From Streptosporangiales bacterium (lineage in GTDB: Bacteria > Actinomycetota > Actinomycetes > Streptosporangiales > WHST01), in assembly GCA_009379825.1 (NCBI GenBank), contig WHTA01000012.1:1-64000 (forward strand): DNA of 64,000 bases. The letters run 5' to 3'. Positions 55,043 through 64,000 of this stretch are shown in pieces (within the stretch, counting starts at the first letter, position 1; the number at the start of each line of letters is the position of its first letter). The notes below the pieces were generated by a model. That model saw only the letters and a list, made by a program, of their open reading frames with translations, was not told the origin of the DNA and searched no databases. Made by a program: the position numbers and the translations under genes.

Positions 55043-56473
55043 ATGAACACCAGAGCGCGCACGCGAACGGCCGGCAGGCACCGGATCCTGTCCTGGCTCG
55101 CCACGCTGCTCACCGCCGCGTTGGTGCTGGGCACGCCGGCGCCGTACGCGGCCGCCACCCAGTCCCCGGTCGGTGGCGCACTGCTCGGCTCGAAGGGCGT
55201 CGTCCGGCCGGAGGGCATGGACGTGCCGCGCCTGCCGAAGGTGCGCGCCGCGTCGTACGTGGTGACCGACCTGGACAAGGGCAAGGTGCTCGCGGCCAAG
55301 AACGCGCACGGCACGTACGCGCCGGCGAGCACGATCAAGGTGCTCACCGCCCTGGCCACGCTGCCCCACCTGAAGGCCGGCGAGCAGGTGAAGCCCAACC
55401 TGTCGGACATGTCGGTGGACGGCACGAAGGTCGGCGTGGACCGCCGCCGCAGCTACCCGGCGCGCTCGCTGTACCAGGCGATGCTGATGATGTCGGCGAA
55501 CGACGCGGCCGAGGCGCTGGCGCGCGCCGCCGGTGGCAAGGGCGGCAAGGCGAAGACGATCGCCCGGATGAACGCGATCGCGAAGCGGCTGCAGGCCGGG
55601 GACACGGTCGCCAGAAAGCCCAGCGGGCTGGACGCGAAGGGCCAAAGCAGCTCCGCGTACGACCTGTCGCTGATCTTCCGCGCCGCCATGCAGAACGAGG
55701 ACTTCCGCAAGTACACGGCAACCAAGCAGGCCAGGTTCCCCGACCTGAAGAAGAACAAGACCTTCCAGATCTCGTCGCACAACCGGATGCTGTTCGACTA
55801 CCCGGGCACGGTCGGCGGGAAGAACGGATTCACCAGCAAGGCGCTGGCCTCGTACGTCGGCGCGGTGAAGGACGGCAACCGCACGATCGGCGTCGCGGTC
55901 ATGAAGACGCCGGGCGCGGCGCTGTGGAGCGACACGAAGAAGCTGCTCGACTGGGGTGTCGCGGCACGCAGCAAGGCGGTACCCGTCGGCGACCTGGTGG
56001 CGCCCCGGGGCGAGGCGAAGCCGTCCGCGTCGGCCAGTGCGGAGAAGGAGAGGCGGCAGGCCGTCACGCCGGTCGAAGACTCCACCGGCCTGCCACCGTG
56101 GCTGATGCCGGTGGCGCTGGCCGCCGCCGTCGTCCTGTGTGCGCTTGTGGCCGGCATGGCGATCAGCAGCCGCCGACAACCGGCGCCGGCCCGCGCCGGC
56201 AGAGCCGGCGGGTCGCGAAGGCGCGGGTCGGGCAACCGGGCGCGGCGCTCCTCGCACGGCCGGCGGGCCGCCCGTCGCCGCGCACAGCCGCAGCCGATGC
56301 AGCCACAGCCGGTACGGCCGCAGGCTGTGCAACCGCAGCCCGCGCAGCCGGTACGCACGCGCGGCCACGGGCGCCGCACGCAGAGCCGGCGGACGATGGC
56401 CGCACCGCGGCGGGTCGCCCACGAGAGCTCGGTGACCGTTACGTACCCGATGTGGCCGAGTGGCCAGGATTGA
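55043..56473 (+). CDS. D-alanyl-D-alanine carboxypeptidase (PBP5-like)
   Basis: 476 residues from ATG 55043. A signal sequence (about 15-38) exports it. Serine-type active site: Ser96 and Lys99 in YAPASTIKVLTAL, Ser151 and Asn153 in LMMSANDAAEAL, and a third box GGKNGFTSKAL where Asn replaces the usual Thr of KTG. It trims the terminal D-Ala from peptidoglycan stem peptides. A single membrane helix near residue 355-378 (LMPVALAAAVVLCALVAGMA) and a basic, Gln/Pro-rich cytoplasmic tail (for example QPQPMQPQPVRPQAVQPQP) follow, so it is membrane-anchored at the C-terminus. The long repetitive tail is unusual for PBP5. Confidence 0.93.
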   Translation: MNTRARTRTAGRHRILSWLATLLTAALVLGTPAPYAAATQSPVGGALLGSKGVVRPEGMDVPRLPKVRAASYVVTDLDKGKVLAAKNAHGTYAPASTIKVLTALATLPHLKAGEQVKPNLSDMSVDGTKVGVDRRRSYPARSLYQAMLMMSANDAAEALARAAGGKGGKAKTIARMNAIAKRLQAGDTVARKPSGLDAKGQSSSAYDLSLIFRAAMQNEDFRKYTATKQARFPDLKKNKTFQISSHNRMLFDYPGTVGGKNGFTSKALASYVGAVKDGNRTIGVAVMKTPGAALWSDTKKLLDWGVAARSKAVPVGDLVAPRGEAKPSASASAEKERRQAVTPVEDSTGLPPWLMPVALAAAVVLCALVAGMAISSRRQPAPARAGRAGGSRRRGSGNRARRSSHGRRAARRRAQPQPMQPQPVRPQAVQPQPAQPVRTRGHGRRTQSRRTMAAPRRVAHESSVTVTYPMWPSGQD

Positions 56474-56639
56474 CCGGCGAGCCGTACGGCAATTTCTGCG
56501 CCGGGCTTTCGTAGCCCAGAGCCGTCAACGATCACTCCCCGTAACCGACCGTCGACAAGTGCATCACCGGACCCGCTGCGCACTCAACTGAGGCGTCGGG
56601 TCGCCGATCGCGGCGACACAACGTTCGTTGAGGAGTCTC

Positions 56640-57089
56640 ATGCGCAGGAGAATCGTGTCGGCTGCCGCGGCGTGCCTCGTCGCACTCGCGGCCACGCTCG
56701 CCGTGCCGGCCCAGGCGTCCGCCGCCGGTCCCATAAAGATCACCGGCGTGAAGTACGACCCGCCGGGCAGGGACACCGGCTCGAACACGTCACTGCGGGC
56801 CGAGTGGGTGCGGATCAAGAACACCGGGAACCGCGCGGTCAGCCTCAGCGGCTGGCGGGTGCGCGACCGCGCCGGGCACGTGTACGTCTTCGGCACCTAC
56901 CGGCTGCCCGCCGGCGAGCGCGTCTACGTCCACACCGGCCGCGGCTCCGACACCGCGCACCACAAGTACTGGGACCGCGACTGGTACGTCTGGAACAACA
57001 CCGGCGACACGGCGACGCTGAAGAACAGGTCGCTGACCGTGATCGACCGCTGCAAGTGGGGCAACGGCGACGGCTTCCGCCGCTGCTGA
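56640..57089 (+). CDS. Secreted lamin-tail-domain protein
   Basis: 149 residues from ATG 56640, with GAGGAG four bases upstream. Signal peptide about 1-32 (SAAAACLVALAATLAVPAQA), then a single lamin-tail (LTD) domain: IKITGVKYDPPGRDTGSNTS, LRAEWVRIKNTGNRAVSLSG, WRVRDRAGHVYVFGTYRLPA and WNNTGDTATLKNRSLTVID. The Ig-like LTD fold in bacteria is found in secreted and cell-surface proteins and may bind polysaccharide or DNA. Two cysteines near the end (DRCKWGNGDGFRRC) could bridge. Single gene between the carboxypeptidase and a convergent YihY gene. Confidence 0.9.
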   Translation: MRRRIVSAAAACLVALAATLAVPAQASAAGPIKITGVKYDPPGRDTGSNTSLRAEWVRIKNTGNRAVSLSGWRVRDRAGHVYVFGTYRLPAGERVYVHTGRGSDTAHHKYWDRDWYVWNNTGDTATLKNRSLTVIDRCKWGNGDGFRRC

Positions 57090-57110
57090 CGCCGGGCCGG
57101 CCGGCTGTGG

Positions 57111-58322
57111 TCAGTTGGTGTAGCGGCGGGCCCGGTTGGCCACCCGGTACTGGTGCAGCAGGTCGCGGACGGTGCCCGGCCGGGTCGGTGAGACCAGGTC
57201 GTCCGCCTCGAACCCGGCCTCCTGCAACCGTTCCACCAGGCTGCGGACGTAGTTGCCGCGCACCTGCGCCGTCTGCTCGGCCGGCCACTGCTCGTCGATC
57301 GCATGCTTGGCCAGCCAGGCCTGCTCGCGGTAGAGCAGCGCCTCGCAGTCCAGCCGGCGGCGCAACTGGTCGACCGGCAGCTCCTCGAGCCTGGCCGCCA
57401 CCTCGGCCGGCAGCTGCTCCTCGTCCTCGGCCTCCGCGGGCAGCGCGGTCGCCGTCCAGGCGGCGGCGAACACGGTGACCCTGGCGACCAGGTTGATCCA
57501 CACCAGCAGGCCGACGGTGAGCGCGAACGCCCCGTACACCGGGTTGCTCGTGGTGCGCCCGATCAGGAACGTGCCGAGCAGCTTCAGCACCTCGAACCCG
57601 ACGGCGCCGAGCACCGCACCGCGCACCAGCACCGGCAGCGGCGTACGCACCCCGGGAAGCACGACGAACAGCACCGCGAGCAGGGCGGCGTCGAAGGCCA
57701 CCGCGACGACCACCGCGAGCACCCGCAGCGCGACGTCCAGCCCGGGGAGCGTGTGCAGATCGACGGCGGTGAGCGCCCACCGGGTCGCTGACGTGGCGAG
57801 GCTGGAGAACGACACCGACGCGACGAGCGCAACGCCGAACACCGCGAGGACCACCAGGTCCCAGGCCTTCTTCAGCAGGATGTTCGGCGCCTGGTGCCGC
57901 GGCTGCAGCCACATCGTCCGCAGCGCGTCGCGCAGCGCGTCGATCCACCCGGTGCCGGAGTACACCAGGCCGAGCAGCCCGACGACCCCCGCCCCGATGC
58001 CCGCGCCGGCGATCCGGGACAGGTCGATCTTGCCCGGCCCGGAGCCGATCAGCCCGGGGAAGCTCGCCTCCACCGCCTCGGTGACCTGCTGCCTGGCCTC
58101 CGGGTAGACCACCACGACGTACGCGAGGATCGCGAACGCCACCGCGAGCAGCGGGAAGAACGACAGGAAGCCGAAGTACGTGACCGCGCCGGCGAGCCGG
58201 TCGCCCTGCTGCTCGCTGTACCGCGAGAGCGCACGCACCAGGTGGTCGAACGGCTGGCTGGCCGCGCGAGCCGCGGCGAACCACGCCTCGACCTTGCGCT
58301 TGATGCTGGCTATGACGGCCAC
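57111..58322 (-). CDS. YihY/BrkB-family membrane protein
   Basis: 403 residues from GTG 58322. Six hydrophobic segments in the YihY arrangement: [92 protein letters not shown] and [20 protein letters not shown]. The first carries the family's Y-x(2)-FLS-x-FPLL pattern. Function of the family is unsettled (once annotated as RNase BN in error). A cytoplasmic C-terminal domain of about 120 residues is acidic then basic. It lies 24 bases downstream of the RNA-ligase-like gene on the same strand, so it may be co-transcribed with trpS. Confidence 0.92.
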   Translation of the reverse strand: MAVIASIKRKVEAWFAAARAASQPFDHLVRALSRYSEQQGDRLAGAVTYFGFLSFFPLLAVAFAILAYVVVVYPEARQQVTEAVEASFPGLIGSGPGKIDLSRIAGAGIGAGVVGLLGLVYSGTGWIDALRDALRTMWLQPRHQAPNILLKKAWDLVVLAVFGVALVASVSFSSLATSATRWALTAVDLHTLPGLDVALRVLAVVVAVAFDAALLAVLFVVLPGVRTPLPVLVRGAVLGAVGFEVLKLLGTFLIGRTTSNPVYGAFALTVGLLVWINLVARVTVFAAAWTATALPAEAEDEEQLPAEVAARLEELPVDQLRRRLDCEALLYREQAWLAKHAIDEQWPAEQTAQVRGNYVRSLVERLQEAGFEADDLVSPTRPGTVRDLLHQYRVANRARRYTN

Positions 58323-58346
58323 CGGACGCCCCCTCGCCGCCGTCGA

Positions 58347-60040
<1,694 letters not shown>

Positions 60041-60082
60041 TCACCCGTATGGCAGTAGACAGCGGGCGGTTAAGGTGACGGC

Positions 60083-61246
60083 GTGACCCTTCCCGAGAAG
60101 ACGAGTGCGGGTGACGTCGCCGCCGCGTTCGAGGAGCGCTTCGGCTTCCCGCCCGCGGGAGTGTGGGCGGCGCCCGGCCGGGTGAACCTGCTCGGCGAGC
60201 ACACCGACTACGTGGGCGGCTTCGTGCTGCCGGTGGCGTTGCCGCAACAGACCTACGCGGCCGTGGGACTGCGCTACGACGGCATCCTGTCGTGCGCGTC
60301 CACGCTCACCGACGAACGCGTCGAGCTGCCGGTCAGCGAGCTGGCGCCGGGCAGCGTACGCAACTGGGCCGCGTACCCCGCCGGCGTGGTCTGGGCGCTG
60401 CGCTCCGCGCGGCACGACGTCGGCGGCGCGGACGTGCTCATCGGCGGCGACGTACCGCTCGGCGCCGGCCTCTCGTCGTCGGCCGCCCTGGAGTGCGCAC
60501 TCGGTCTGGCGCTGGACGAGCTGCACGGGTTGCACCTCGGCCGCGCCGAGCTCGCGCTGATGTGCCAGCACGCGGAGAACGCCTTCGTCGGGATGCCCAG
60601 CGGCGTGATGGACCAGATGGCGTCATTGTGCTGCCAGGAGAACTACGCGCTGTACCTCGACTGTCGCTCGCTGAAGGGCGAGCTGATCCCGTTCGCACTC
60701 GCCGAGCACGACCTCGAACTCCTGGTGATCGACACCCGCGTCGCGCACAAGCTGGTGAGCGGCGCATACGCGGACCGCCGGATGTCCGTGGAGGAAGCGG
60801 CGATGGCGCTCGGCGTGCGCTCGTTGCGCGACGTCACCACCGGCGAGCTGGGCAGCGCGCTGGACAAGGTGGACGAGCGGCTGCGGCCGCGCACCAGGCA
60901 CGTCGTGACGGAGAACGCCCGCGTCGGCATCGCCGTCGACCTGATGCGGGGCGGCTACTACGCCGCACTCGGGCAGCTGATGACCATGTCGCACGCGTCC
61001 CTGCGCGACGACTACGAGGTCTCCTGCCCGGAGCTCGACACCGCGGTGGACACCGCGATGCAGGCAGGCGCACTCGGCGCCCGGATGACCGGCGGCGGGT
61101 TCGGCGGCTGCGCGATCGCGCTCGTACCGAGCGCCCAACGCACATCGGTCGAGCAGGCCGTCACCGCCGCGTTCGCGGAGCAGGGTTTCCGCGCACCGCA
61201 CGTCTTCTCGGTCACCGCCAGCGCAGGCGCCCAGCGGGCGCAGTGA
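60083..61246 (+). CDS. galK: Galactokinase
   Basis: 387 residues from GTG 60083 (preceded by AAGGTGACGGC). GHMP kinase that phosphorylates galactose at C1. The substrate signature APGRVNLLGEHTDYVGGFVL, the ATP loop VPLGAGLSSSAALECALGLA and motif 3 GARMTGGGFGGCAIALVPSA are all present, with catalytic Asp region FVGMPSGVMDQMAS. No galT, galE or other Leloir gene lies in the window, so it stands alone here. Transcription ends at the strong hairpin starting six bases past the stop. Confidence 0.95.
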   Translation: MTLPEKTSAGDVAAAFEERFGFPPAGVWAAPGRVNLLGEHTDYVGGFVLPVALPQQTYAAVGLRYDGILSCASTLTDERVELPVSELAPGSVRNWAAYPAGVVWALRSARHDVGGADVLIGGDVPLGAGLSSSAALECALGLALDELHGLHLGRAELALMCQHAENAFVGMPSGVMDQMASLCCQENYALYLDCRSLKGELIPFALAEHDLELLVIDTRVAHKLVSGAYADRRMSVEEAAMALGVRSLRDVTTGELGSALDKVDERLRPRTRHVVTENARVGIAVDLMRGGYYAALGQLMTMSHASLRDDYEVSCPELDTAVDTAMQAGALGARMTGGGFGGCAIALVPSAQRTSVEQAVTAAFAEQGFRAPHVFSVTASAGAQRAQ

Positions 61247-61251
61247 CGTAC

Positions 61252-61296
61252 GAAGAGAAGTGCGGCCCGACAAGTTGTCGGGCCGCACTTCTCTTC
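61252..61296. terminator. Perfect 22-bp-arm hairpin between convergent genes
   Basis: A 22-base sequence starting GAAGAGAAGTGC at 61252 is repeated exactly in inverse orientation at 61275-61296, with one base between. The stem core is GCGGCCCGACAA. The outer arms are A-rich on one side and T-rich on the other, so each strand ends in a pyrimidine-rich TCTTC tail. It lies between galK and the convergent secreted-protein gene and should terminate both, a bidirectional intrinsic terminator. Confidence 0.85.
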
Positions 61297-61307
61297 GGTG
61301 CGTTCGA

Positions 61308-61844
61308 TCAGCCGGTAACCGGGTGGTCGGTGCGGACCGGCGACGGCGTCGGTGCGCCCGTCTCCGACTCGCTCGGTGACGGCTCGCTCGACGGTGTCTC
61401 ACTCGGCGAGGTCACGCATTCGGTCCAGAAGACCTTCTGCTTCGCCCTGCCGTTCTCTCCGGCGAAGTTCCAGTACAGCTTGTAGTGGCCGGAGTCGAGT
61501 TCCATGTCCTCGCTGCGGCCATGGCCGTTCTCGTCCATCTGCAGCGTGCCTTCGCCGACGACGGTACGGTCACCGGTCGGCGGCCAGGACTTGATCTGCC
61601 ACCACACGTCCTGGCCCGCGTCGAAGTTGTTCCCGACGACGTAGAACTCGCAGACATGCGGCTCGTTGCGCGGATCCTCCTCCGAGGTCTCCGCCTTGTG
61701 CACCTTGACGGTGCCGTTGTCGCCGTTGGTAGTAGTGGATGCGGCGGCTCGATCGAGCCCTGCATAGGTGACGAACGCGCAGGCGGCGAACATGAACCCG
61801 ACAATCGCCGTCCCGAGACCTACGCGCAATGCGTTGCTGCGCAA
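61308..61844 (-). CDS. Secreted or membrane-anchored protein, unknown function
   Basis: 178 residues from TTG 61844, supported by AGGAG seven bases upstream. An N-terminal hydrophobic segment (about 8-28, GLGTAIVGFMFAACAFVTYA) acts as signal or anchor. The domain after it (about 45-145) is a beta-rich unit with two cysteines: HVCEFYVVGNNFDAGQDVWW, QIKSWPPTGDRTVVGEG and KLYWNFAGENGRAKQKVFW. The C-terminus is a Ser/Pro/Glu-rich tail (SETPSSEPSPSESETGAPTP) as in surface proteins. I recall similar actinobacterial proteins with the same FYVxGxNF pattern, without function. It converges on galK across the strong terminator. Confidence 0.82.
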   Translation of the reverse strand: MRSNALRVGLGTAIVGFMFAACAFVTYAGLDRAAASTTTNGDNGTVKVHKAETSEEDPRNEPHVCEFYVVGNNFDAGQDVWWQIKSWPPTGDRTVVGEGTLQMDENGHGRSEDMELDSGHYKLYWNFAGENGRAKQKVFWTECVTSPSETPSSEPSPSESETGAPTPSPVRTDHPVTG

Positions 61845-62154
61845 ATCACTCTCCTGATAATTCAGGACGGCCAGCGCAACGGGGCAAGGAGAAAACGCCC
61901 GGTCACCGTGCCGTCTCGATCCCCGTCATGTGGCGGCATAAACCTAGTACGCGGCGAGGCCGGCTACCACTGTCGCGGCGTTGAGTGCCCGTGCTATACG
62001 AGGAGTGAAGAACGCAGGTCAGGCAATATCGCAGCGTGCGCAAACCGGAACAGAACCACCCTACGCATACGGCCGCCGTAACTGAAATGATGAGTGAGCT
62101 TCACAACACAGCGATGTCGGAAGTCAACCAGTTGCCGGGGAGTTCTACCCACAT
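61845..62154. other. Intergenic region of about 310 bases
   Basis: Divergent spacer between the secreted-protein gene and the aldo/keto reductase gene. It must carry both promoters. AT-richer patches occur at about 61937-61950 and 61990-62035, but I could not settle on a -35/-10 pair with normal spacing. The last 68 bases may be a short upstream frame (62087-62158). No tRNA or repeat is visible. Confidence 0.5.
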
Positions 62155-62158
62155 ATGA
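62087..62158 (+). CDS. Possible 23-codon upstream ORF of the aldo/keto reductase gene
   Basis: Two tandem ATG codons at 62087 and 62090 begin a frame reading MSELHNTAMSEVNQLPGSST and ending HI before TGA at 62156-62158. Its stop overlaps the ATG of the reductase (ATGA), and the reductase's GGGGAG site lies inside it, so ribosomes leaving this frame could restart on the main gene. It has no good ribosome site of its own. It may be a leader peptide or chance. Confidence 0.25.
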   Translation: MMSELHNTAMSEVNQLPGSSTHI

Positions 62159-62991
62159 GTATCGCGTTCACGAAGACCATTCGAGGCGTTGCGGTGCCGA
62201 CCCTGGGCATCGGCACGTGGGAGGTCGAGGGGCCAACAGCCACCGAGACCGTCGCAGACGCAATCGCCGCGGGTTACCGCCATGTCGACACCGCGGTCGC
62301 GTACGGCAACCATGCCGAGGTCGGCGAGGGCATTCGCCGCAGTGGCATCGCCAGGGACGAGCTCTGGCTCACCACGAAGATCTGGCTCGACTCGTACGCG
62401 CCCAAGCGGCTGCGCGAGAGCGCCGAGCAGGCACTCAAGGACCTCGGTGTCGACTACCTCGACCTGCTGTTGCTGCACTGGCCGGCCGGCGACGACGCGG
62501 AGACAGAACCGGCCCTGCGCGCGCTGCAGCAGCTCCGCGACGACAGCCTGATCCGCGAGCTCGGCGTCTCGAACTTCCCCGACTACCTGCTGCGTCCCGC
62601 GCTGCAGATCGCGCCGGAGATCTTCGCCGACCAGGTGGAGTACCACGCCCATCTCGCGCACGAGAAGCTCACCGCAACCGCGCTCGAGCTGGACCTGATG
62701 ATCACCGCGTACTCACCGCTGGCACACGGCGAGGGCCTGACCGCCGAGTCGGTCGTCACCGAGGTCGCCGCGAAGCACGGTGTCTCGCCGGCACAGGTGT
62801 GCATCGCCTGGCTCGCCAGGCAGGGCAACGTCACGGTGCTACCGCGGTCGACGAACCCGGACCGGCGGCGAGAGAACCTGGCTGCGCTCGAGGTCGACCT
62901 CACCGCCGGTGACGTCGCCGAGCTCGACGAGCTGTCCCGTCCGGGCAAGCGCTACATCAACCCGCCGTTCGCCCCGCGGTGGGACGACTGA
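62155..62991 (+). CDS. Aldo/keto reductase
   Basis: 278 residues from ATG 62155. NADPH-dependent carbonyl reductase of the AKR5 type (2,5-diketo-D-gluconate reductase group). The catalytic tetrad is readable: Asp45 and Tyr50 in RHVDTAVAYGNHAEVG, Lys75 in LWLTTKIWLDS and His108 in YLDLLLLHWPAG. The cofactor end shows ARQGNVTVLPRSTNPDRRRE. Length is normal. Substrates could be sugar or keto-acid carbonyls. The ribosome site GGGGAG is a little far (12 bases). It converges on the methyltransferase gene with a nine-base gap. Confidence 0.94.
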   Translation: MSIAFTKTIRGVAVPTLGIGTWEVEGPTATETVADAIAAGYRHVDTAVAYGNHAEVGEGIRRSGIARDELWLTTKIWLDSYAPKRLRESAEQALKDLGVDYLDLLLLHWPAGDDAETEPALRALQQLRDDSLIRELGVSNFPDYLLRPALQIAPEIFADQVEYHAHLAHEKLTATALELDLMITAYSPLAHGEGLTAESVVTEVAAKHGVSPAQVCIAWLARQGNVTVLPRSTNPDRRRENLAALEVDLTAGDVAELDELSRPGKRYINPPFAPRWDD

Positions 62992-63000
62992 CGCGCTCGG

Positions 63001-63723
63001 TCACGGCGGGCTCGGCTTCCCGCATTGCCAGATGGTGAGGCGCCAGAACATCCGGCTGCCCTTCCGGGTGAGTCGGATCACGCCCTCGGACGCCAGCCGT
63101 GCGACCTCGCGCGCGCGGACGACCGCGTCCGGTAGCGGGAAATCGCGGACGGAGGCGTTCTGGATGCGGTCACCGAACACCCGTTTGGCGGCGCGCAACA
63201 CCGCCGACTCGTCCTGCAGTGAGGCCGTCGGGAGGTAGACCCGCCCGGTAGGAGCGACATGCCTGCCGATGTCGTCCAGCATGGCCACCGGCAGCTCCGC
63301 GCCGGTGGGCCCGCCGCCCCGGCCCCCGGGGAACCACCCGGATGCCTGGGCGATCGCGTCCGGCACCCCGCTGATATCGGCGATGACGACGTCCGCACGT
63401 ACATCGTGCACCGGCTCGAACAACGATCCCTGCCGGAACTCGGTGGTGTCGGCCAGCCCGAGCTCCTCGGCATTCTTCGTGGCGCAGTCCACCGCGGCCT
63501 GCGACACGTCACAGCCGATGACCCGGCCGGCACCGAGTTTGGCTGCCACGAAGCTCAACACCCCACTGCCGCAACCGGCATCCAACACGGTCTCCCCCGC
63601 GTTGATACGCATGGCGTCGCCCAGCACCCTGGTCGTGCTGCTCGGCGCGAACACTCCGTCCGCCACGGTGAGCGTGAACGGTCCGCCCGCGCCCTTCCAT
63701 GTGTATGACGCTTGCTCGACCAT
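63001..63723 (-). CDS. SAM-dependent methyltransferase
   Basis: 240 residues from ATG 63723, with GGAGG about 12 bases upstream. Rossmann-fold methyltransferase of the small/PrmA-like group: GVFAPSSTTRVLGDAM, motif I TVLDAGCGSGVLSFVAAKLG, acidic strand-2 end GCDVSQAAVDCATKNAEELG and motif IV VRADVVIADISGVPD. The order resembles ribosomal-protein or HemK-like methylases, but the NPPY motif is replaced by ADISG, so an N-methyltransferase on glutamine is unlikely. Substrate unknown. It is divergent from the BCCT transporter gene. Confidence 0.85.
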   Translation of the reverse strand: MVEQASYTWKGAGGPFTLTVADGVFAPSSTTRVLGDAMRINAGETVLDAGCGSGVLSFVAAKLGAGRVIGCDVSQAAVDCATKNAEELGLADTTEFRQGSLFEPVHDVRADVVIADISGVPDAIAQASGWFPGGRGGGPTGAELPVAMLDDIGRHVAPTGRVYLPTASLQDESAVLRAAKRVFGDRIQNASVRDFPLPDAVVRAREVARLASEGVIRLTRKGSRMFWRLTIWQCGKPSPP

Positions 63724-63844
63724 TCGAATCACATCCTCCACCCAATCTTCTCCCAGCTTCTCGCACCCGCCCCCGCACCGCCAGGTTTCCGTGCGGTCCG
63801 TGCTGGGAAGACGACAGGCGACAACCGACGAGGAGCGTATGCTC

Positions 63845-64000
63845 ATGTCCACAATAGGCAAGGCAGACGAAGCGGGTAACCCGGTCAGCAGGTACCTGCG
63901 CACCCACACCAATCCTCCGGTATTCTTCATCTCCGGCGCCGTCATCCTGGCGTTCCTGATCGTCGGCGTCGCCTTCACCGACACGACCAGCAAGGTCGCG
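63845..64000 (+). CDS. BCCT-family transporter, N-terminal part (runs off window)
   Basis: The gene starts at ATG 63845 (nine bases after GAGGAG; an in-frame ATG at 63839 is closer) and is cut by the window end after 52 codons. The readable part is a polar leader, then HTNPPVFFISGAVILAFLIV and GVAFTDTTSKVA. The NPPVFFxSxxxIxxF start followed by the first helix and xTDTxxxV is the standard opening of betaine/choline/carnitine (BetT/OpuD) symporters. These take up glycine betaine or choline with Na+ or H+ for osmoprotection. The rest is needed to confirm. Confidence 0.75.
   Translation, partial: MSTIGKADEAGNPVSRYLRTHTNPPVFFISGAVILAFLIVGVAFTDTTSKVA

Overview
The window is a chromosomal stretch from a very GC-rich actinobacterium. 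GTG and TTG starts are frequent, genes overlap by ATGA or TGATG, and actinobacterial families appear throughout (AccD/AccE/AccA, DUF5313, Scr1-type HTH plus DUF397, IcmA-like mutase). I saw no tRNA, rRNA, CRISPR array, phage integrase or complete insertion sequence. From memory of Mycobacterium tuberculosis, gene order resembles Rv3275c-Rv3315c (purE, purK, GtrA, PH protein, birA, accD5, accE5, maf, accA3, lpdA, M20 hydrolase, deoD, pmmB, deoA, cdd). Most of the window is therefore old conserved backbone with local insertions and decay.

Layout. 0-2.3 kb: the end of an IS982-type transposase abuts a 5'-truncated LuxR gene, followed by a methyltransferase and an NTF2-like gene. 2.4-8.3 kb: purE/purK/acyl-CoA dehydrogenase, a GtrA protein and a two-component system. 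8.4-24 kb: carboxylase and anaplerosis block (two carboxyltransferases, AccE, AccA-type biotin carboxylase, biotin ligase, PEP carboxylase) with a frameshifted Na+/H+ antiporter carrying a UBP zinc finger and a frameshifted maf. A membrane protein/winged-helix pair at 21.4 kb has a perfect 11-bp inverted repeat over its promoter. 24-28 kb: a TPM-like membrane protein with a Gly-Asp-Phe tail, a flavoprotein disulfide reductase and a gamma-glutamylcyclotransferase. 28-31.2 kb: a decayed M20 peptidase/MHS transporter operon (four frameshifts) beside an intact GntR regulator and its probable operator.

31.3-53.2 kb is a nucleoside salvage region. A BMP-type ABC importer brings nucleosides in, and Cdd, DeoA and PNP release base plus (deoxy)ribose-1-phosphate. 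A phosphosugar mutase makes the 5-phosphate, DeoC yields glyceraldehyde-3-phosphate and acetaldehyde, and an aldehyde dehydrogenase pair oxidises the aldehyde. The region is interrupted by an accessory island (35.9-38.05 kb: hypothetical, DUF397, XRE regulator, two small proteins) and by two unusual non-coding repeat arrays: about eight copies of an 18-bp motif at 33.8-34.2 kb, and about eight copies of a 75-108 bp unit at 41.8-42.5 kb.

53.3-64 kb: a mutase large subunit lacking a B12 domain, a D-Ala-D-Ala carboxypeptidase, a lamin-tail secreted protein, a YihY membrane protein, a 2'-5' RNA ligase, trpS, galK (ending at a perfect 22-bp-arm terminator), a secreted protein, an aldo/keto reductase, a methyltransferase and the start of a BCCT transporter. 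Several genes carry single-base frameshifts; those clustered at 28.2-29.9 kb look like real decay, while the isolated ones could be sequence errors.
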